Origin: Clitoria ternatea
Taxonomy: Eukaryota > Streptophyta > Magnoliopsida > Fabales > Fabaceae
Assembly: GCA_037962975.1 (NCBI GenBank)
Contig: CM075671.1
Location: 41,378,501 to 41,442,500 of the forward strand
Length of the DNA stretch: 64,000 nt
Reading direction: 5' to 3'
Every line of letters begins with the position of its first letter. Position 1 is the first letter of the stretch. Both the position numbers and the translations under genes were made by a program. The notes beneath the pieces were generated by a model that was not told the DNA's origin, did no database searches, and saw only the letters and a program-made list of their open reading frames with translations. Below, in pieces: positions 20,022 to 31,339 of the stretch.

Positions 20022-20858
20022 GTTTTCGCTCAGGCGAGATGGGTCTCGCTTAGACAATTGGGCGTCTCGCCCTAGGCGAGATGGTTAAGTATCTGGTATA
20101 AGCATACTGGACAATTTTCGCCCGAGCAGGCTTGTCTTCGCCCAAGCGAGATTGTCCATGCATCAGATATTGGTCACTGGATGAAAATCGCTTAGGCGAG
20201 TAGGGCCTCGCCCGAGCGAGAGTGGGGTATTTAGTTACTGGCCCATTTTCGCTTGAGCGAAAGACTTTTGAAGATGGCATTCGCTCGAGCGAGTGAGCGT
20301 TGGGTAGATTCTGGGCGATTTTCGCCCGTGCTCACCTTCTTCGCTTAAGCGACTTCTGAGGGTCTCGCTCAAGTGAGATGGGGCCCGCTCAAGTGTGTCG
20401 GTCCCTGATCCTTCTCTTATTTCTTTCGCTCAGCTCGCCCTATGTCTCGCCCGAGCGCTCCCTTGGGACTCGCTCAAGCGAGTGTGGTTCTCGCGTGAGC
20501 GAAGGATGGCCTGCTCCTCCAAATTGTATTACCTTGATCACTTTTCATTTTCTTTATATATGATCTCCTTCTTAAAACAACTTATGAACCCTTTGGATAT
20601 ATTTTGAGGTCATCAATCCTTATGATGTTTAACCTCTTCGAACCCAACTATATAGCAACAATTTAAATAAATTTTCCGCTGTTTTCAATTGAGAATTCCT
20701 TAATAGTTATTTCCATTAACTTACCTTCTCATATGTTCATATATGAGTTAGGTCTTTTTAGATCCAGGGTATCGAGTGACAGTTTCACCATCTATGTTTT
20801 TCATAAATTAATAATACTAAAATCGTGAAAAATTTACGCCTATTTTTGGGGCGTCACA
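20022..20858 (-). repeat. LTR-like fragment with CGCTCAAGCGAG-type repeats
   Basis: Right edge gcgtcaca (sense TGTGACGCCCC) looks like an LTR start. A TATATAAAG-like box lies at about 20550-20562 on the minus strand. At 20027-20505 sit about 17 degenerate copies of a palindrome-like motif around CGCTCAAGCGAG or CGCCCGAGCGAG. The left part may be lost to or split by the Ogre insertion. No coding region; plus-strand frames of 61 and 70 codons here are repeat translations. Confidence 0.6.
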
Positions 20859-21049
20859 TTGGCCATGCTTATGGCATTATGATATTATGTGTTGTTGTAT
20901 GGCATGGAGCCATTGTGTGAATGATTGACATGGGTAGATATTGTAATATGTGTGTGAATGATATATTGAGTGTGATTGTGAATTAGAAAGTTGGTGTGAT
21001 GATGATTTAGAATAGGATATGTATATTTGTGAAAATAGGCAAAAATATG
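20859..21049. other. Unassigned AT/TG-rich sequence
   Basis: About 190 bp between two LTR fragments, with repeated short words (ttatggcat, tatggcatgg). No gene or clear element end seen. Confidence 0.4.
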
Positions 21050-21459
21050 TGTCGCGACCAGGATCGCGGCGGCACGGCCGACCCTCGAAATGAATTTAAA
21101 GATAAACAGGGAGTCGCCACCAATATTTTTTTAGGATAAAATACTGGAAAAACCTTTTGTTAAAGCACTGGTTATAAAAATGAAATTCCATGGTTCGGGA
21201 GTCTGATTACAGGTGAGGAAGGTATTAGCACCTCACGACTGTCCGTTATAAAAACGGTTACCTTAATTTGATAGCGCGCATTATAATTAGCCCAATAATT
21301 ATTTTAACTTCTTCATGAAAAGAAAAATGTACGGAACGACAAAATAAACAAAAAAATAAACAAAAATCAACACAAAATATTTACATGAGATCAACAGGAC
21401 GTCTCGTCCAAATTAATCTCGCTCCACCTTTTTTTTAAGAGATATTTAAGAAATATGAG
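21050..21459 (-). repeat. Truncated Ogre-type LTR end
   Basis: Starts tgtcgcgacca and matches 18659 onward with few changes for about 410 bp. It stops abruptly at aatatgag, the beginning of the second tandem repeat of the LTR, where the Athila-like LTR begins at 21460. The remainder is not found after the Athila block at 36740. Confidence 0.88.
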
Positions 21460-22545
21460 TGACAGGGCCCGCAAGCGCACGGGTTATGTCGCGTAATATA
21501 AAAGATTATCGTTCTCCACAGGGACTGTGTTCAAAGTACCAGCATATTGAAATTTAATTATCCACACAATTAATTTTTAAGACTTTTATAAAATAAAGCA
21601 CAAATTAAAGTTGCACAGAATATGAATAAATATAAAAATAAAATTTACTTGACACTAAAAAAATTAGAGTTGAGAATATCTTGGGATTTTGGGGGATTAA
21701 GACTCTATTTTATGTTTAATGAATTTTAACTTTTCATAAATAAGAATCGAATTAAGTTTTCCAAGGCGAATTTTCCAAAAGCTAATTAATATGTTTCTCT
21801 CGGAATCCTATTAATGTACCTAACCTATGGAAAGCGCTGCTTAATCCTCAGAAAGGCCCATTATCGTTTTATGAAAATCCCTTTTATTTCCTCAAAAGAA
21901 TTTTGATTACTTTCACGGTTTTACCGAGGTCACAAAAAGCATTTCAAAAATCTTAGGTTTAGTTCAAAGCTTTCTGGTAAAAATAAATCTCTCGATTCTA
22001 TTTATTACCTAAACTTACTAATATACCCGTAAGTATACAGTTTTATCATTTAGGTTCTTGTTAAGAATTACTAAAAGCATTAAGCATAATTGAACTAAAT
22101 GGAAAACAGAAATTTATTTAATTCCAAGTCAAAATAACATTAAAATAAAATATTATCATACCCCTTTTATCCCAAGATAATTAATTTAGCTACTCATGAA
22201 ATAATTTAAATTTATGTAAATAATGGAAAAATAAAACATACAAGACATGGTAAAAATAAAGACTTACGGGTTTCTCCAAAAGCTCAAAATAATTTACCAC
22301 TTGTATTTCCTTGTTGCAATATTCTCCACCAATTACAAATTTAAATTCTCACTTTTACAGCCCTCACACTCTTACAAAATAAAAGAAAGAAAAGAAAATA
22401 AAAAGAAAGAGAAGAAAAACGAACAGAGAAAGAAAAATGGAAAAGAAGAAAACTAAAGAGAAAAGGAGAGAAAGTAACGAAGAAAATAAATCTGATGGTA
22501 ATTGATGGGAAGAGATGATTGATTCTTTACTCCTGGTTGCTCTCC

Positions 22546-22554
22546 CTTTTATAG
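22546..22554 (-). promoter_or_regulatory. TATA-like box, left Athila LTR
   Basis: Sense strand CTATAAAAG, downstream (sense) of the repeat field. The copy in the 5' LTR, the one expected to drive transcription, is at 32426-32434. Confidence 0.6.
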
Positions 22555-23113
22555 GCGAATGGATGAATGAATCCAGCTAAGGAAACGCGTTAAATTTTGC
22601 AAGTGGGAGAAAATTTCGGTGCATGTGAATTCCAGCTGTGCCAACTTGTTTCCAATTTGCATATTTAATATTTCCAATAATTCGGTGCTTGGATTTTAGT
22701 GAAGATTGGTGCAGAATGATGAAATTCATAGTGAAAAAATGTTATTTTCCCACAAATCCGAGTGAAAGCTTGCTGGACGGTGTTGGTGAGTGAACTGGAC
22801 AGCGTGGAGAGGAGTTGCTGTTAGATGGAGATCTGGACGTTGTGGGCTGGACGGTGTTGAATTGATGAAAAGTCTGGGCGGTCTTGAGAGGGTTACTGGG
22901 CGGTGTTATGTATTAGAAGAAGAAAGGGAGACGGTGTTGGGAAGTTGGGCGGTGTGTTGAGGTGAGGACGGTTGGGCGGTGTGTTGAGGTGAGGACGGTT
23001 GGGCGGTGTTGAGAATATTAGGAAGGAGAGGACGGTGTTGTGGATGGAAAGGAAAGGAGTCTGGACGGAGTTGTGGATTAGGAGCCTGGGCTGTATTGGT
23101 TGGAGAGAAGAGC

Positions 23114-23214
23114 CTGGGCGGTGTTGGTTGATGGATTACTGGGCGGTGTTGGTTGATGGATTACTGGGCGGTGTTGGTTTGATGGATTACTGGGCGGTGT
23201 TGGTTGATGGATTA
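23114..23214. repeat. 25-bp tandem repeat, four units, in Athila LTR
   Basis: Unit ctgggcggtgttggttgatg plus gatta. The third unit has one extra T. The same array is in the right LTR at about 32994-33094, where two units carry point changes in the ggcggtg word. Confidence 0.95.
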
Positions 23215-23449
23215 GAAGGGGACAGCGGATAGAAGAGAGGAATGTGGGTCGGATTTCTGGATTGAGGACGGTGTAGAGAGTGACTTGAAGGAAAGTAGAA
23301 GGAGGCGGTGTTGATGGAGGTAGTGATCCGGTGTTGCATTTGTGAAGAATTGGGTCGGTGTTTGGAGGAGAACCGATTGGTGATGAAGCTGAATGAAAGG
23401 ACGGGTGAAGACTTACTGAATAGCATCTTTCATTCAGTCGGAATTGACT

Positions 23450-24350
23450 GCAGAAAGACTCGGAACCGTCTGAAACATTCACTCGGCTGTCTCTAAATTT
23501 GGACCACTCGGTTAAAGCTCTGCTCGGATTTTGCATTGGAATTCACTCGGACAAATTTATTTACTCATTCAAATGATAAAATCACATCTTCACTCGGAAG
23601 TCCGAGTTAATTTCCACTCGGATTTGACTTCACTTTCACTCAGAAACTTGGACTTTGAAGGACTGGAATCTGGCTGATAGAATTCTTCCATGTCCGAGCC
23701 TTGCTTTGCTCGGAAATGCATCTTTCTGACCCAACTTACTCGGAATTCCTTTCCTTGGAGACTTCTCACTCGGGCTCAGTGTGAAACTTGAGAGTCTGCC
23801 CGAGTGTGATTCATTTCCGATCGGATTTTTCCTTCCTTGCTAAGAATTACTCGGAAATGCTTTGTTCTGCTTGAGAATGTCATTTTCTCTGAGTGAGACC
23901 ACTCGGATTCCTCCTTAGTCAGCATTTATTCATTTCAGTGGCCTCTTCTACTCGGAATCCATTCACTCGGAACAGGTTTCACTCGGATTAGTTGCGATCA
24001 GCAAACCTTTCACTCGGATAATAGCTTTGGACATATTTATTGGAGGTCAGTCTCCTTTTTTCACTCGGAATGGATGCAGTCGGGGAGTTTCCACTCGGAA
24101 TCACCTTCAACCGAGACTTATTCCATTTCAGCATTGGTCCTTCACTCCAGTCAGCTATTTATCACTCGGAATGGCTTTGACAGGGAACATTTCACTCGGA
24201 TTTTCCTCCAGCAGTGCAGTATTCCACTCGACAATGCTCTATTCTGAGTCCTTCCACTCGGATTTGGTCATTTTTGAGTTATCCCACTCGGATTTGGCCA
24301 TTTTGAGTCGGATTTCAGTGCTCTGAGTAGGATTTTTGCTTTCTGAGTCG
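23450..24350. repeat. ACTCGG minisatellite-like field in left Athila LTR
   Basis: Dozens of copies of cactcgga(a/t) with irregular spacing of roughly 15-50 bp, nearly all in the same orientation. The field is repeated in the right LTR (about 33330-34230), and a much longer relative lies at 36930-39880. Confidence 0.9.
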
Positions 24351-24595
24351 AATTTCAGCTTTAAAAAGAGAATTCTTTCCACTTTGGGCTTGTTCTTCTT
24401 GTTTCTTTATCATTTTATGGTCGTTTTTCTCTTGTTTTTGACCCTTTATTACCTTAATTCCTACAAAATAACATACCCAAGTAGAATAGAGTGGAAAGAA
24501 AGCAAAAATAGCAATAAATAAAGGAAATACAGTGGATAATGACTAAAATTCTAAGCAAACTAGATCTAATTTATTGTATTAAAAAGCACTTATCA

Positions 24596-25926
24596 AAATA
24601 CCCCAAACCAAAACATTGCTTGTCCTCAAGCAATCACCATATTCACAAGATAAAATACAGAAAACACTAAACTTAATAAACTAAGGAATCCAAAACAGAG
24701 AAACAGATTTATTCAAATGCCAGTTTTATTTTTCTTATGTGAATCAATTTTCAATGTCAAGACTTGAGATACTCTTCTCACAATTTTCACTCAAGTGTTT
24801 AAAGGTTTGTGTATCTCTCAAATCATCATAGTCAAAAAAATATTACCATAAACTTGTTAATAAACCAGAAACTCCACAGTTTATATAGAAAATATGTCAA
24901 AGTCTAAAGGTCTTTCAAAGGTTGTAACGTGGCCTTGGGTTGTATTGGTAGGAATTTTAAGAAAAATGGAATACAAAAGGGCTTTAACAGTCATGAATGA
25001 TTCAAATCACCATTATAAATTTAACAGAGCAAATTGTTGAACTTTTATGGACTTTTTCATTCATTCAATATCATCCTTTTGATTTTCTTTTCTTTTTCTT
25101 GCTTTTCTTTGCATTCAATACATATTTTTCTTAAGTCCTTTTTTTTTATTTCTTTGCTCCACTAAATTTCCAACTTTTTCACTATTAAGAGAATATTAGT
25201 CAATGAAAGGTTTCAAAGAAAAATTTTCACTTTTAGGCTCAAAAGGGGCAACTAGGGGTCAAATTATACAAAATTCTGAGGCTTAAGAATAAGACCTAAT
25301 TGTGCCTTTATCATCCTAAGACATATAATCAAAAACCATTTTGAATTGGTTGAAAAACAAGTTCTAGAATATTAATGACTATGAGATTCACTCAATCAAG
25401 AAAATATGGGTTTTGAAAATTTATTTGATAGATAACCCATTTTGTCTCAAGTCTAACCATGGAAAGTCTTTTCAAAGAAAATTTTAATCACATAAGGTTC
25501 ATTTAAGCATTTATTTGGCATTTAAACAATCAAATTTTGAAAATTTTACTCAAAATTTTGAGATCCTTAGATACTTTAGCCTTGTGTTCAAAGTAAATTT
25601 ATCATGCAATCATGGTAAATTACAAGATTACAAACAAATCAAAGAAAACACACATGCATAATAAAATGACAATCACACAACGTAAACAAAACAGTTAAGT
25701 TTTCTTACCTACCACCCCAAACCAGAATTTGACATTGTCCTCAATGTTAAAATGGATGATAAAAGAATAAGAAAACTTACCTGTAATAACCCCAAACCAG
25801 CATCTGACATAGTTGGTTTTTTTTTATAAGAATAAAAGCTTAAAATAAAACAACAACTTTTTATAGGGTTACCTCCCTATCAGTGCTAAGTTTTAAGTCT
25901 TCAGCCAGACTTCTCACTGTTTGGAT
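24596..25926 (-). other. Athila 3' untranslated region
   Basis: About 1.3 kb of AT-rich noncoding DNA between the integrase stop and the 3' LTR. It holds a GGTTTGGGGT-type purine stretch adjoining the LTR (24598-24608 as its complement), the expected polypurine tract, and two further 'ccccaaaccag' blocks at about 25730 and 25790. No ORF. An almost identical copy lies at 34476-35808. Confidence 0.75.
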
Positions 25927-28900
25927 TTACTCATCAGGAGCATCAAACAAGTCCAAGTCACTTGCTTGTTGTATTGGTTGACCGGTGAAGTAATGCTTTA
26001 CTCTCTGTCCATTTACCCTAAATGTACCAGATTTCTCGCTCCATAGTTCGACAGCTCCAAAGGGAAAGACTTTTGTCACCTTGAATGGTCCCGACCATCG
26101 GGATCTCAGTTTACCTGGAAAAAGCTTCAATCTGGAATTAAACAGTAAAACCATATCACCTGGATTAAATGTTCTCCGTTGGATGTGACGATCATGCCAT
26201 TGTTTGGTTTTTTCTTTATAAATTCTGGCATTTTCGTATGCATCTAGACGGAGTTCTTCAAGCTCATTTAATTCCAACAATCTTTGTTCACCTGCAGCCT
26301 TATGATCAAAGTTAAGAGTTTTAACAGCCCAAAAAGATTTATATTCTAGCTCAACAGGTAAATGACAGGGCTTCCCATATACTAGCTTAAAAGGTGTGGT
26401 TCCAATGGGAGTTTTGTATACGGTCCGATACGCCCATAAGGAATCATCTAACTTAATAGATCAATCCTTACGTGATGTATTCACCACTTTTTGAAGAATA
26501 TTTTTAATTTCCCAATTGGATACCTCAACTTGTCCACTAGTTTGTGGGTGATAAGGTGTAGCAACCTTATGCTTAACTCCATATTTCTTTAGAAGGGTCT
26601 GAAAAGTTTTCTCAATAAAATGAGACCCTCCATCACTTATAATACATTTTGGGACTCCAAACCTTGGAAATATTATTTTCTTGAAAAGTTTAATAACAGT
26701 TTTAGCATCGGAATGGGGTGAAGCAATGGCTTCCACCCATTTTGACACATAGTCAACTGCCACCAATATGAACTGATTTCCAAAAGAAGAGGGAAAGGGA
26801 CCCATAAAATCAACACCCCATACATCAAACAATTCAACTTCTAAAATGGTATTCAATGGCATTTCTTGTCTCTTACCAATGTTACCTGTTCTTTGGCAAG
26901 CATCACAAGTTAGAACATACTTACGTACATCCTTAAAAATATTTGGCCAATAGAACCCAGCTTGCAATATTTTAGCAGCTGTCTTGGAGGTGCTCATGTG
27001 CCCTCCACAGGAAAGAGAATGGCAATGATCCAGGATAGCATGGACATCATCTTGTGAAACACATCTTCGAATCATACCATCTGCACATTGCTTGAAAAGG
27101 AGTGGTTCATCCCAATAATAATGCTTGACATCTGCATAAAACTTTTTCCTTTGCTGAAAGCTAAGATCAGGAGGTAAGATACCACATGCAAGAAAATTTA
27201 CAAAATCAGCATACCAAGGAACACGTTGGATACTAAGATTCAAGAGTTGTTCATCTGGAAAAGATTCATTGATGGGAATATTATCTGTTTCTTCTTTTTC
27301 AGATGTCAACCTAGATAGGTGGTCAGCGACCAAGTTCTCGGTACCCTTCTTGTCCTTAATTTCCAAGTCAAATTCTTGCAATATTAGAATCCACCTAATT
27401 AATCTAGGCTTTGCTTCCTTTTTATTCAATAGATACTTAATGGCAGAGTGGTCAGTGTAAACAGTAACATGTGAACCTACCAAATAAGACCTAAATTTAT
27501 CAAAAGCAAAGACAATAGCTAACAGTTCTTTTTCAGTTGTGGCATAATTTACCTGAGCATCATCTAGCGTCCGGCTGGCATAATGAATTACATGGAGCTT
27601 TTTATCCTTTCTTTGCCCCAACACAGCTCCCACTGCGTAATCACTCGCATCGCACATCAGCTCAAATGGGAGTTTCCAATCAGGTGGTTGTACGATGGGG
27701 GCAGAGATTAGAGCTTGCTTAATCCTGCAAAAAGCTTCCATACAAGATGAATCAAAATTGAAAGGCACATCCTTACCCAGAAGAGTTGTAAGAGGCTTTG
27801 TGATTTTGGAGAAATCTTTAATGAACCTGCGATAAAACCCTGCATGTCCAAGAAAACTCCGAATACCTTTCACATTTGTGGGTGGAGGTAATTTTTCAAT
27901 TACTTCCACTTTAGCCTTATCAACTTCTATACCTCTCTCAGACACCAGGTGTCCAAGAACTATGCCTTCTCTTACCATAAAATGGCATTTTTCCCAATTT
28001 AGAACCAAATTGGTTTCTTCACAACGCTACAAGACTTGGCACAAATTTGTTAAACAATTATCAAAATCCAAACCATGCACTGAAAAATCATCCATAAAGA
28101 CTTCCATCACATTTTCAATAAGATCAGAAAAAATTGCTTGCATACACCTTTGAAAAGTCGTAGGTGCATTACATAAACCAAAAGGCATACGTCTGTAAGC
28201 ATAAGTCCCATAAGGGCAAGTGAAGGTAGTCTTTTCTTGATCAGATGGATGAATGGGAATTTGATGAAAACCTGAATACCCATCCAAATAACAGAAATAA
28301 GAGTGTTTTGCAAGTCTTTCAAGCATCTGATGAATAAAAGGGAGGGGAAAATGATCTTTTTTCGTGGCGCTATTTAACTTCCTATAATCAATGCACATGC
28401 GCCAACCAGAGACAATCCTAGTAGGAATCAAGTTATGTTTATCATTTTCAATCACAGTTATTCCCCCCTTTTTAGGCACCACATGGACAGGACTTACCCA
28501 TTTACTACTATCAACAGGATATATGACTCCAGCATCAAGCAATTTCAAAATTTCCTTTTTAACCACTTCTTGCATTTTAGGATTTAATCTCCTAAGTGGT
28601 TCTACTATGGGCCTACTTTCATCTTCTATAGTAATCCTGTGCATACAAAGAGAAGGGCTAATCCCTTTGATATCATCCATTGTATAACCTATTACCTTTC
28701 TATACAACCTAAGTTGTTTCAAAAGTTTTTTAGTTTCACATGGATTCAATTCAGCATTAATAATCACAGGATATGTGGAATTAGGGCCAAGAAACTCATA
28801 CCTTAATGAAGCTGGTAAAGGTTTTAATTCCACATTGGGGCTTACCACTTTGTCACACATGACCTCAGTATCATGTGGGGCCTCAGAGCAATCAGATGTT

Positions 28901-31164
28901 TCTGTCGGCTCAATCATGAAAATAGTTTCAAGTGGGTCATTAGGAAGGGTTGATTCCTTTACCACTTGTTCGACAAAATCCACAGTACAGCAAACATCAT
29001 TATAAGGTTTTTCTAAAACATTTTTCAAGTTGAAATCAACCTTTTGGTCTCCAACAGTTAGAGACAACTTACCATTCTTGACATCGATCACAGCACCTGC
29101 AGTTGCTAAAAATGGTCTGCCTAAAATAATAGGAATCAAAGAATCTTCGTCCATTTCAAGAACAACAAAGTCAGCAGGTATAAAAAATTTTCCTATCTTA
29201 ATAGGAACATCCTCTAAAATTCCTACAGGATATTTTACAGATCTATCAGCCAATTGTAAAGACATCCTAGTAGGTTTTAGTTCACCCAATCCTAACTTTT
29301 CAGCAACAGATAATGGCATTAAACTCACACTCGCTCCTAAATCACATAATGCTTTATCTATATTCATGTCACCAATCATGCAAGGAATAGAGAAACTACC
29401 TGGATCTTGGAGCTTGGGTGGAAATTTCTTTTGAATTAGAGCACTGCACTCTTCAGTAAGTGTAACTGTTCCATCTTCCTCCAGTCTTCTTTTGTTGGAC
29501 AGAATGTCCTTCAAGAACTTTGCATATGTAGGCATTTGCTGCAAAGCATCTGTAAAAGGAATATTAATATACAATTTCTTTAAAACATCAAGGAACTTAC
29601 CAAATTGTTTGTCCAACTTTGCTTTAGCTAAGCGCTGAGGAAATGGAATGGGAGGTTGGTATGGCTTAACTTCCTCCTTCTTTTCTTGTGGTTTCTCTTC
29701 TTCAATTACTGGATGAGATGAAGATTCATCGACTTTCTTTTCCTCCTTTGCTGTCTTGTCAACTGGCCCATCGTATTGAGTACCACTCCTAAGAGTCACA
29801 GCCATGGTTTGGTTAGATGGTCCAGCCTCTGGTTTCCCAGGAAATGTTCCCGGTGCTCTTTGAGAATAGGAGGCTTGTTGGGCAATTTGATTTTCCAGTA
29901 TTTTGTTGTGAGTGGCAAGAGAGTCCACTTTTGAAGCCAAGTTTTTTATTGCATCAGAGAATTCATCATTTTGTTTAAGTTGAGTAGCTACAAATGTCTC
30001 CATCAAGGATTCTAGCTTTGATTTTTGTGGAATATAGGTTCCTTGTTGAGGTTTGTAGTTACTTTGGAATTGAGGTGGCCTATTTTGGAAGCCAGGTGGA
30101 CCTTGTGGAGGTCTGTAGTTACCTTGATAGTTTCCACCATAGTTTCCAATAGCGTCCACCTGATGCATTTCTTGTTCTTGATTAGGGGTCATTGCTAAAT
30201 GGCAGTTTGTAGCTCCATGTCCTGAAACACCACAAACTTCACAAACAATATTAGTAGCACCTGTTGACCCTATTTTATCAAGTTTTAATGTTAATGCTTC
30301 AACTTTGGCAGAAAGTAGGGAAAGAGCATCAACAGAGTACTTACCTAGTGTTTTAGAAGGTAATCCTCTCTCAGAGTTCCACTGGTGAGTGTTTTGAGCT
30401 ATTTCCTCAATCAGGTTCTTAGCTTCATCAACATTTTTACTCATGAAGGCTCCTCCAGCTGCAGCATCTAAAGAGATCTTTTGTGTGGAAGTTAGTCTAT
30501 TATAGAAAATATGGATTGTGAACCACCTTTCTATCCCATGGTGAGGACATTCTCTTAGCAACTCTCTGTATCTCTCCCAGGCTTCATACAAGGATTCATC
30601 ATCTTTTTGTGAAAAATTGATGATTTATTTTCTCAGCACATCAGTCTTGTTTCTTGGGTACCATTTATTGATAAAAGCACTGGACAATTGTTCCCAAGTC
30701 GTGATGGATCCTTCAGGAAGAGAGTATAACCACGCTCTTGCTTTATCTCTTAAGGAGAAAGGGAAAAGTCTTAAGCGAATGGCATCATTGGTGGCTCCGT
30801 TCATCTTTAGGGTGTCACAATATTCAAGAAAGATTTGAAGGTGAAGATTTGGATCTTCGGAGGGTAATCCTCCGAATTGGTTCTGTTGAACCATTGAGAG
30901 TAGTGAAGGCTTCAATTCAAAATTGTTATCCTCCACTGTGGGTCTAAGGATGCTAGATCCTCTCCCATTAGTGCTTGGAGCGGCAAAATCTCTTAAGGGT
31001 CTGTGTTGGTCTGCCATTTGTTTTTCTTTTTGTTCTTTTTGTTGTTTTTGTTGTTTTCTTAAAGCTCTAAGGGTACGTTCTATCTCAGGGTCAAATCCTA
31101 AGTTTAGATCGACACTACGGCTTCGTCGCATAAAAAGAAAGTAAATGACAAATAAAACAAACAA
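25927..31164 (-). pseudogene. Athila-like gag-pol polyprotein, three in-frame stops
   Basis: One continuous frame of 1746 codons broken only by TAA at 30625, TAG before 28027 and TGA at 26461; the parts are all in phase. Order: gag domain (FGGLPSEDPNLHLQIFLEYC, FSLRDKARAWLYSLPEGSI), zinc knuckle CEVCGVSGHGATNC, aspartic protease (LCDLGASVSLMP ... ILGRPFLATAGAVIDV), RT (MPFGLCNAPTTFQRCM, catalytic FMDDFSVHG), RNase H (YTDHSAIKYLLNKKE), integrase zinc finger (HCHSLSCGGH ... CDACQ), catalytic core (GVDFMGPFPSSF, IISDGGSHFIEK, HPQTSGQVEVSN) and a C-terminal chromatin-side domain (NPGDMVLLFNSRLKLFPGKL). The last two stops are at Gln- and Trp-type positions. Confidence 0.93.
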
Positions 31165-31315
31165 TTACAAAAATAAAACCACAACAGATACACAAAATAT
31201 AGAACAAAATACAAAATTACAAACAAAATAAAAATAAAAATAAAAATAACAATAAAAATATTAACAAGTATGATCTAATCGAATTTCAATATTGCCGATA
31301 TTCGAGGGACAACAG

Positions 31316-31333
31316 TCCCCGGCAACGGCGCCA
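31316..31333 (-). promoter_or_regulatory. Athila primer binding site
   Basis: Sense strand TGGCGCCGTTGCCGGGGA, six bases inside the LTR. It is the tRNA-Asp type site I recall for Athila relatives. The plus-strand Athila element has the same site with one change (55330-55347). Confidence 0.9.
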
Positions 31334-31339
31334 AAAACT

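Larger units (their letters stand above)
21460..24595 (-). repeat. 3' LTR of Athila-like element
   Basis: 3136 bp. Sense start TGATAAGTGC at 24595, end CTGTCA at 21460. Contains an ACTCGG-type repeat field (about 23450-24350), four 25-bp tandem repeats (23114-23214) embedded in GGGCGGTGTTG-rich sequence, and a TATA-like box at 22546-22554. A 152-residue minus-strand frame at 23078-23536, repeated in the other LTR, is low-complexity repeat translation. Confidence 0.93.

Noticed and set aside
23078..23536. A 152-codon minus-strand frame, repeated at 32958-33416
   Set aside because: It is the translation of LTR minisatellite sequence (PSNPSTNT-like repeats), present in both LTRs and without any known domain.
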